A stretch of DNA of 64,000 nt, taken from the NCBI RefSeq assembly GCF_021347895.1, contig NC_067115.1:9014064-9078063 (forward strand), in the 5' to 3' direction. The position numbers and the translations under genes are program-made. The notes under the pieces are model-generated. The model saw nothing but the letters and a program-made list of their open reading frames with translations, made no database searches and was not told the DNA's origin. Below are positions 57,000 to 64,000 of the stretch, one piece after another; position 1 is the first letter of the stretch; every line of letters begins with the position of its first letter. Source of the stretch: Acanthochromis polyacanthus (lineage: Eukaryota > Chordata > Actinopteri > Pomacentridae).

Positions 57000-58420
57000 T
57001 CTGGGCAGTTTATTTCCTGCTGTCACGTTTTTACTCACTGTGGGCTTATTTTTCAGTATAAAGTCCTGCACCTCTATGGGAACAGGACAACCGCAGCTTG
57101 AATCGGAGAAAACTGTGAAATGTCAGTATGCCAAAGTTAGAATGTCATAAATCATTAAATTGAAATAAGAAAAGTTGAATTTCATGGTTCTTTTTCATAT
57201 TTTGCAAAAAAACAAAAACAAAACTGGAATAGAATATATACAACATTTTTTTTTAGGTTGATGCTAGAGGTACGGACCCGTACCTGTAGCGTCTGTACTA
57301 GAGGTACGGACGTGTTAAGGTCACTGAAGAGCTGGCGATGGTTAACTACTATTTGCTGCACATTACAGGCAGTTTATATGAATGACTTTGACGGTGAACA
57401 TTGTATAATTTAACTAAAAATACACCGTCTCCTCTCTCACTTTACGTAGACAATGTAGTTTTTACGCTTTTAGACGCCGTGTCTAAATTGTTTGAAGTCC
57501 AGTTCCTATTAGTTAGTTTACCGCGTTCAGTGGTGGAAGCGGCTGACGAACTCCATTGCAAATGTTCCCATTTAATTTCGGACGCTAATTTACGAGATAA
57601 AATTAAGGATGTCGAATATGAAACAAACACTCCTGAATGGTGAGGAGCAGCTCTTTAATTCGGCATGATTAAAAAAACCCCACAAACTCGATTTACTGTG
57701 ATATTGTGAGATTTGTTTGTGGTGATGTAAATTAGCCATTCAACAGAGTCCGCTAACATTAAAGTGACTGTGACAGGGTCTGTGTTGACAGACGCAGAAA
57801 ATACGTCAGGGTTTTGTTTAGGTTGTTAATATGTAATAGTCTGTCGCTACTTTTGAAGGTAAAAAAATACTTATAGTTTGCTGGCTGTTAGTTCCGCCAT
57901 TCATTCCGCAGATTCACCTCGAATCACGGAAGCGCCTTCATCAGCGTCGCCGGCTCATTAATATTTATGTACATCGGATTACCAGCCAATCACGAAGCGC
58001 GTTCATCAGCCGGCTCATTAATATTTATGTTAAGGGAAAGTGCCGTATCCGTAGGCCACAGGCTTCGGGTACGGTCCGTGTCTGTAGACACTACCTTTTT
58101 TTTAAGTGCCCACAGGTGTTAACAAGACCGGTAAAAAACAGTGACTCTACATACTGTAGATATTTTCGTGCTTCCATTTTTAATCTGTTTTCATACTTGT
58201 GTTCTATCTGATCTGTGAAAACACTGCCTGCAGTTCATCTGAGAAGTCCTTGAATTTTTGTGACTTGATTGTTGATTGAAAGCGAGTCACTAATGTCTTT
58301 TTGGTTGTGCCAAAGAGTGCTGAATTCTTTTTTTTAATGCAGAATGTGATTTAAACAAACACATAAAATAAAGTTAAATGAAATATCCTAGCAGCTAGAC
58401 TAGATTTTGTGTTTTTCTTT
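57000..58420 (+). repeat. Unnamed dispersed repeat, copy 2, split by an insertion
   Basis: Left part (57000-57190): 'cctgctgtcac', 'cactgtgggctta', 'aagtcctgcacctctatggga'. Right part (58110-58420): 'aaaacactgcctgcagttcatctgag', 'tccttgaatttttgtgac', 'gagtcactaatg', 'tgtgccaaag'. In the uninterrupted copy at 59.1-59.7 kb these parts lie about 0.15 kb apart, so the block 57255-58100 was inserted. Confidence 0.55.
57255..58100. mobile_element. Unclassified CpG-rich insertion with related ends
   Basis: The left end has 'gaggtacggacccgtacctg' and 'gtagcgtctgta'. The right end, read in complement, has 'ggtagtgtctacagacacgg' and 'accgtaccc': similar words but not a clean inverted repeat. It holds an 81-codon stretch without stops (57398-57643, no ATG; DNVVFTLLDAVSKLFEVQF, VEAADELHCKCSHLISDANL) that looks protein-like and ends beside a possible donor (ATG/gtgagg). 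A direct duplication of about 45-50 bases ('ttcatcag', 'ccggctcattaatattta') lies at 57930-57970 and 57990-58030. I do not recognise the family. Confidence 0.45.
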
Positions 58421-59099
58421 TTCTTTGGCGAAACAGAAAGTCTCACATAATTAGTTCAAGGGCTGTCGGAAATGGAAATAATCCATGAATCTCTTTTCAT
58501 TTTCCACTTTTTTGCTATGACTAGTGGTGATAAATGGTTTGGCGATTTTTTTATTTTATTTTATTTTTTATTTTTTTAACCTCTTGGGTTCAAAGAAAGT
58601 GGTTTATCATTCGCCATTTTATCTGAGAGCACCTAACAGCATCAGGGTTTTAAACTGTATTTTCTATTAGAGATAAACTGCCACAGGTCAACATGACACT
58701 TCAATTGCGTGCACAGAAACTTTTGTTCCTTCGTTATGACTCACAATCCCCTGCAGAGCTATAAACCGTTTGACGTCAGAGTGGTTTGATTCAGATTTGA
58801 TGTAAACTTTATGTCCGTCCCTTCCTGGTCTAAAACTGTTGCCTCGTCATAAAGCCTGTTTCCCGCTGATGCCCTTTTGCCACAACTCAATGTGCTGCCA
58901 GTCACAGAAATGGCTTCACTGATGCTTGTTTTTAGGACTCGGTGCACCTGGGAGCTGTAGAGGTTGTTGAGCGTGAAGGTGGATCACAATTGATTTTTGA
59001 CGTAATAACAAATGGAAGGGAAGTGGACGATGTGATGAGAGTGGCAGCAGGAAGTTTGTGTGCTCTAACTGCTGCAGCAGTTTACCCCTTCTGAACTCC
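58421..59099 (+). other. rptor intron 1, unremarkable
   Basis: Contains a T-rich low-complexity tract (58546-58578). The frames at 58759-59101 on the minus strand have no motif. Confidence 0.4.
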
Positions 59100-59710
59100 A
59101 AGTAGTTTTTTGATATTCTTTGCTCCTGTCACATTCTTCCTCACTGTGGGCTCATTTTTCAGTGAAATATTAAGTCCTGCACCTCTATGGAAATGACACA
59201 ACCATGACCATGAGAAAACTCAGAACTATCCTCTTAGGTTCTGAGGAATAATTGTGACTTTACATGATGTACATATTTAAATCCTTGCATATTTAATTTG
59301 TTTCACATTTGTCTCCTATCTGCTCTGTTTAAACACTGCCTGCAGTTCAGCTGAAAAGACCCTGAATTTTTTGACATGTGAAAGTCAGTTGCGGCTGAGT
59401 CACTTATGACTTATCAGTAGTGCTGAGGAGGACAGAATTTCCTTTTTTTTTATAGAAACTGTAAATTTTGGGGGGAATTTTTTAAAGAGATCTATAGAAT
59501 AAGTGATTTTGATGACGTGTAACAATTTTAGGCAGAGATTTGAAGTTCAAAATCTGACAGTTGTTTCTGTCCTTACAGTTCCTTACTCTGTTCAGTCGTG
59601 GGATTTTGTCAATTCATTCTTATTATTATTACATTGTTTTTTTTTTAAGACAGCATTCCGGGCAAATGCGCTGGCAGGTTTGAAGTTCAAAAGGTTAAAT
59701 GTCAATTCAT
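59100..59710 (+). repeat. Unnamed dispersed repeat, copy 3, uninterrupted
   Basis: Order: 'ctcctgtcac', 'cactgtgggctcatttttcag', 'aagtcctgcacctctatgga', 'tctcctatctgctctgttt', 'aacactgcctgcagttcagc', 'ccctgaattttttgac', 'gagtcacttatgacttatcag', 'gaagttcaaaatctgacagtt'. This is the best template for the family. Confidence 0.6.
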
Positions 59711-60339
59711 GCTTTCCACATGTTGACAAGGTTCTGTGCTCCATAAATTTCACCCATGGGGGCTCACATTTTCCTTAACCAATATTCGACCACATTGACA
59801 ATCAATAATTGATTTTTAGGTAAGATGACTAAAATACAGTACACATTGGTCCATATTCTGATCATTTATCCTCAAATGGTGCTCAAGCAAATGCTTTTCT
59901 TAAAGAGTGTCTGTATGAGCAGATTCTCCATCAGCCGGCTATGTTTTTCATCATTAAAACACTTGTAATTGGAGTACTCGCTGCTGGAATTAGGATGTGT
60001 GTTTCATTTGGACATGCCTTCCTTTGACGATTCCTGAACAGAGTGAGAAGTTCTAAAATCTTTAGATATCTTGTGCTATGTTGGCACATTGTGTTTTGTT
60101 GCCGTCTGATTGGGATCGGAGGCAACAACATTGAGGCTGGAGGCTATGCCATTTCACTAGAGACACTTTAGAAGTAATCCCTGACCCGGTGATAAACGGG
60201 CAGCCTTTTGGAAACATCCACAGGAGCCTTGTGGGGTTTCTCCTGAATTTAATGTGAGTGGCAACGCAACTGTTTTGTACCATTTAGTATGTTATGTAGC
60301 AGAAATGGAACTGTGGGTTTAAAAGTGGCATCTGTCTTT
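59711..60339 (+). other. rptor intron 1, unremarkable
   Basis: No recognised features. Minus-strand frames at 59931-60283 overlap and lack motifs. Confidence 0.4.
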
Positions 60340-60445
60340 GGCTAGAACTCCGAGCTGTATGTGTGCTGAATAGCAACACTGCTCATCTCCTGCTATCACT
60401 ATTCCAGAGTTAAGCATGGTGGTGGCAGCATCATGGAGACTGGTC
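60340..60445 (+). mobile_element. Tc1-like transposase fragment, plus strand
   Basis: The run 'gtatgtgtgctgaatagcaa', 'cactgctcatctcctgcta' and 'gttaagcatggtggtggcag' matches the minus-strand fragment at 56246-56345 over about 90 bases, including the VKHGGGSIM box. It is decayed, lacks ends and has frame damage between the boxes. Confidence 0.7.
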
Positions 60446-61879
60446 AAAGTCAGAAAACATTACTGTACATCGTTGGTGCTGATGCAAACAGTAAAAACAG
60501 TTAATAGTTATGATATATGAAAGCTGGGCTGTCGGAAAACGTAGCAGATTCAGTTACAAGCTTATGAACGCACTCAGAAGCGAACACACAGAGGCTTTAA
60601 AAGCTCTCAGTCTAGTCTGGGCACGACTGCATCCTGCTGCGAGGCCACAGAGCCCATCAACACCTGCATTTCTGCTGTGCATCTCAGCAAGATTAAAGCA
60701 GACTGACCTGAGACCATGGAAATGCATTATTGATGTCCTGGTTATTTATTTTTTTTGTAGCTTTCAGGTTGTGTGCTTGTGCATCTTTATTTCCCCGCTG
60801 TCCTTTGTTGCTGTTGATCAAATGACACAAACAAAAAGAAGTTTCTCTGGGTTCCATATAATTGCTGCATGTCAAAGATAAAAGTAGGGCATGTCTGGAA
60901 ATGTATTTTAGTTTGTTTTAGCACAAAACTCCTTTTTTGCACATCGGACAGCAGAGCTTCATGTTCTATCACAGCATTATGCAGTTATTTCTCATCTCAG
61001 ATGACGGTTGTGGCCTTTGTTTTTTGTTGATGAAATGCGTTTATAATTGCAGAATTTAGATTTTTTAATCGCAGCTTGTAGCTTTGTGGAAATAGCCTTA
61101 GGTTGTTTATAAATCAGTGTTTATTCCAGAGATTTAATGTTTGCTCATGTCAGGCCATTATCATTCATGTGACCTTCCTTTTGGATTGACAAATAGCTCA
61201 AGGCAGTCTGATATTGGCCTTTGATTTTTAGGTGAACTGGGGTTTTAACTTTTCCAAAGGACTGAATATTAGCTTGTTAATTCACAGGCATTGTAGTAGA
61301 TTTTTTTTTAAAGCCACTGTTGCTGGTTTTGGTTCTTTTTGGACCTATCATTTGCGCTTTTGTAAGCAACTGTTGACCGCAAACACAAGATTCATGTAAA
61401 TTTCATGTCCTTTGCTGCTGATTTTTACAGACCAGTGGTGCTTGGTGTGTGTTTTTGTTTTCGACCCCAGGAATAATGAAGTCGATAATTCATCAGTATC
61501 CGAGCCTGTTGTAATAAAATTCTGTGCTGCTTTATCTTCTGCATCATTAGTTGAATTCAATCAATGTATGCAGTTCATTAGGCAGCGTATAGACTTTCAG
61601 CCACCAGGGCACGAAAACAACATGAGAGGTACTAAAAATAATTACATGCTGGGTTTTGAATTATAGCAGCACCATCAACATGGGGAGTATTTGTAATTTT
61701 CCCTAAAGCCAGCATTTTAGATCGAATATGAAAAAAAAGACTGAATTCCCACATTATTAATATTTTTTCACACATTTGTAGGATTTCTGAATTTCCAAGA
61801 CTCTCTTTTTGTGTTTTTAAGCCCATTAGTTGCATCACTCTGACTCTCTCACACTTCACATCATATTTCATCTCTTCTT
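60446..61879 (+). other. rptor intron 1, no exon found
   Basis: Frames at 60510-60881 and 61412-61666 have no recognised domain. No exon matching the next Raptor segment is present. Confidence 0.45.
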
Positions 61880-62420
61880 GGTACAATCACATTTATTCAG
61901 AGACGATGCTGATGCTTGATGAACAGCCTGCAGTTCATCCCAAAAGTTTCAGAATTTTTGTCACAGGACTGTTTGTTGCAGCTCAGTCACTCTTAACCCG
62001 TCGATTGCACAGAGGAGCTCAAAATTGTTTGATTTGTCCAGAATCTAATCAGAACAAACTGTTAATTTTTGGCAAAATTTTCAACAAGACATCTAGAATA
62101 CTTAGATTTCGATGAAAAATCCTGGTTGTTTTTTAAGCTTATTTTTGGTTTGCTCCTCAATGAAAAGTTGAGAATCTGAGGATTCTTTTTGTTCAACAGA
62201 AAAGTCCCAGAGTTTCTGTCATGTAACCTTTTATTGTAAGCAAATAGTTACATGAATCTAGAATTAAATTAATGCCAAAGGTACATTTTTGGCAAAATAA
62301 TGAATGTGACATCTAGAATAAATCTGACAGAATGTCACAATTCAAAACTTAGAACTGGCTCATTTTCTGATGAAACAGAAACCCCCACATGAGAAGTTCA
62401 CAGACTGTCAGAAAGGTTTA
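61880..62420 (+). repeat. Unnamed dispersed repeat, copy 4, with partial internal repeat
   Basis: Contains 'gaacagcctgcagttcatcc', 'gtttcagaatttttgtcaca' and 'cagctcagtcac'. The ending 'tttttggcaaaattttcaa..agacatctagaata' is repeated at 62286-62312 ('tttttggcaaaataatgaa..gacatctagaata'), showing a partial duplication of its 3' half. Confidence 0.5.
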
Positions 62421-64000
62421 ATACAACAATTTTTTGTCTTTCCGGTTTCTGACTGATAAATGGTGTCAATAGCAAATAAAACCTAATGCACCTTTCAAAC
62501 CTGCCAGCTGGTTTTGAGATTCAGAGAGCTGAACATCTTTAACAGTTAAACCGTGGTCTGATTCATTACTAAAGCTCCTAAACATATTTTAATGTGTGCA
62601 CTGAAGCCCACCGGGGGGTTTGAAAACAATGTGATTTGAAAAAGCAGATTAACCAAAAGATATAATTTATCACAGCCAAAAATAAGCAAAAATTCTGTAT
62701 TTTTTAGTCCAAATCATCTTATTGTACATGTCTCATTTACAAAATTGCCAAAATTAGCAGTTTGCTTTCACCAAATTCTATAGAAAATAAAAAAACTTGC
62801 ACTCCTTGGTGCAACTGACGAGCCAAGAACAACTCCGCTGTGACAAACAGCCATGTGACAAAAACGTGAAATACAAAATAGTGCAGATCTCATTTCCTAT
62901 CAAGGATATTGTACATAACAAATTGGTTATTGGCTGATCTTGAGACGCCTGTGGTTTAAAGCTGCACCAAAATACAACTATAAAACTGCGTGTTTCCATC
63001 AGCCATCTGCAGCTCCATATTCTTTGTGTCCTTAAAGTAGAAATACACAAACCTTTCCTTTTTTAAAAAATATTTTGAACGCAGCTCGTGTACCTGTAGA
63101 AATATTTGACATGTAATTTATTTTTTTAGCTATGCAAAATCCTCTCTTTTTACATCAAAATCAGGCCCCAGTGCATGACTGTGTTTGACCTTTTTCTGCG
63201 CCGTTTCGTAGCTGTGGCCCGCCTCTCTACTGGTTTAATAGCTTTCATTTATAGTGGACTGAACAAATGGATTAATCAGAGGCTGTTGATCTCCGTAGTG
63301 AGCTGTGCTGACGGCTGCAGGAATGCCTTTAAAGTGTGCAAAATGAAAACGGCTGGAAAATCCCGTGCAGTCATTAATGAGAGGAGAACGGTAACCAATT
63401 ACGTGAAAGAGAAAGACGCTCTGAGCTTCATTCAGCTGATCCCCGCTTTTCTGTAACTTTTTTTCCCACACTTTAATGCCAAGCTGTGGAAGAAAACGTT
63501 CTTGGTTATTCTCCGCTCACACAGATAAAGAAGGATCCCCACGATTATTGGAAATCCATGAGGTCCAGTGTACCCGTCTTAAAATCTAATTTTGTTTTGG
63601 CTTCCCTCTCAGATTAGTGCTAACAGGCAAATTAACAGGCCGTCTGATAAACCGGCTGCTTGTTCTGGGTCAAAAGCTGCTTTGTTCACAGCCAGGATTG
63701 ATTGATTGTTTGATTGTTGTTATTCTCCTTGAAATCTGCTCAGCCTTCAGTCTTCTTATGGCTGACTTTCAAACTCCTGACCTGCTTTGTTGATTCGATT
63801 ATGCAGCCACTTTGTGTTTTCCTCATAATTTTCATCATTTGTAGTGGAATCATTTCTTGACGAAACCCCTACAAGTTGCAGCTACGCCTATGATGAGGTA
63901 ATTTAACGCTACATTGTGTCCAATAAACAGTGTACAACTTAGAATTTAGTACCAGGATTGATTTTTTTATTTTTATTTTAGCAGTTTAAACTGTTGTGTC
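62421..64000 (+). other. rptor intron 1 to window end, no exon found
   Basis: Opposed frames at 63175-63471 overlap the same DNA and lack known motifs. No Raptor exon 2 was found, so the intron most likely continues beyond the window, giving it at least about 13.9 kb here. Confidence 0.5.

Noticed and set aside
50055..64000. Search for Raptor coding exon 2
   Set aside because: No stretch resembling MKTVSVALVL or the following conserved residues was seen in any frame, so no second exon is claimed.

Overview
The window looks like nuclear DNA of a bony fish, most likely a percomorph teleost. Protein-coding sequence is sparse and split by GT-AG introns. The rest is A/T-rich non-coding DNA full of typical fish repeats: Tc1-like and hAT-like DNA transposons, tRNA-related SINEs ending in ATGG repeats, Rex3/RTE-like and L2/CR1-like LINE ends, and long AC, AT and ATCC microsatellites. 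I saw no prokaryotic or operon-like organisation and no CRISPR, rRNA or tRNA gene.

Two real protein-coding genes are supported. (1) A complete neuronal pentraxin 1 gene (nptx1l, the fish NPTX1 orthologue) lies on the minus strand. It has five coding exons between 20830 and 17046 encoding 423 residues, with a TATA-box promoter near 20925-20932 and a candidate polyadenylation signal at 16006-16011. (2) The first coding exon of rptor (Raptor, the mTORC1 scaffold) lies on the plus strand at 49893-50054. A CpG-rich, YY1-motif-containing region at about 46.03-46.64 kb is its probable promoter and 5' untranslated exon. The second rptor coding exon was not found, so intron 1 probably runs from 50055 past the end of the window. 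From memory of the human 17q25 map, NPTX1 and RPTOR are likewise divergent neighbours, so the pair looks like conserved vertebrate synteny. The two genes do unrelated jobs: a secreted synaptic AMPA-receptor organiser, and a cytoplasmic and lysosomal growth-control scaffold.

Layout. 0-16 kb: intergenic DNA with a Tc1 fragment, a nested pair of TIR elements (2.86-3.98 kb), a SINE with an inverted copy of its own tail (7.83-8.25 kb), a candidate solo LTR (11.2-11.4 kb) and a hAT/ZMYM-like first-exon relic (12.2-12.6 kb). 16-21 kb: nptx1l. 21-44 kb: intergenic repeats, including a TTAA-flanked 913-bp element, two opposed LINE remnants, a TIR element with a third internal copy of its end, a THAP-like exon relic, a Tc1-like transposase pseudogene and a pair of AC microsatellites bracketing a small inverted-repeat module. 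44.4-46 kb: a diverged triplicated segment next to the rptor promoter, its middle copy split by a SINE with visible target-site duplication. 46-64 kb: rptor 5' region and intron 1, with a long fold-back element, two relics of one Tc1 subfamily and several copies of an unnamed dispersed repeat.

The most pervasive unexplained component is a dispersed A/T-rich family built from words such as CACTGTAAAA, AACAGGGAAAATCTGTAAAA and their complements. It occurs about 15 times in both orientations, including inside an nptx1l intron. I found no evidence of a new enzymatic or defence system. The novelty here is in transposon structure.
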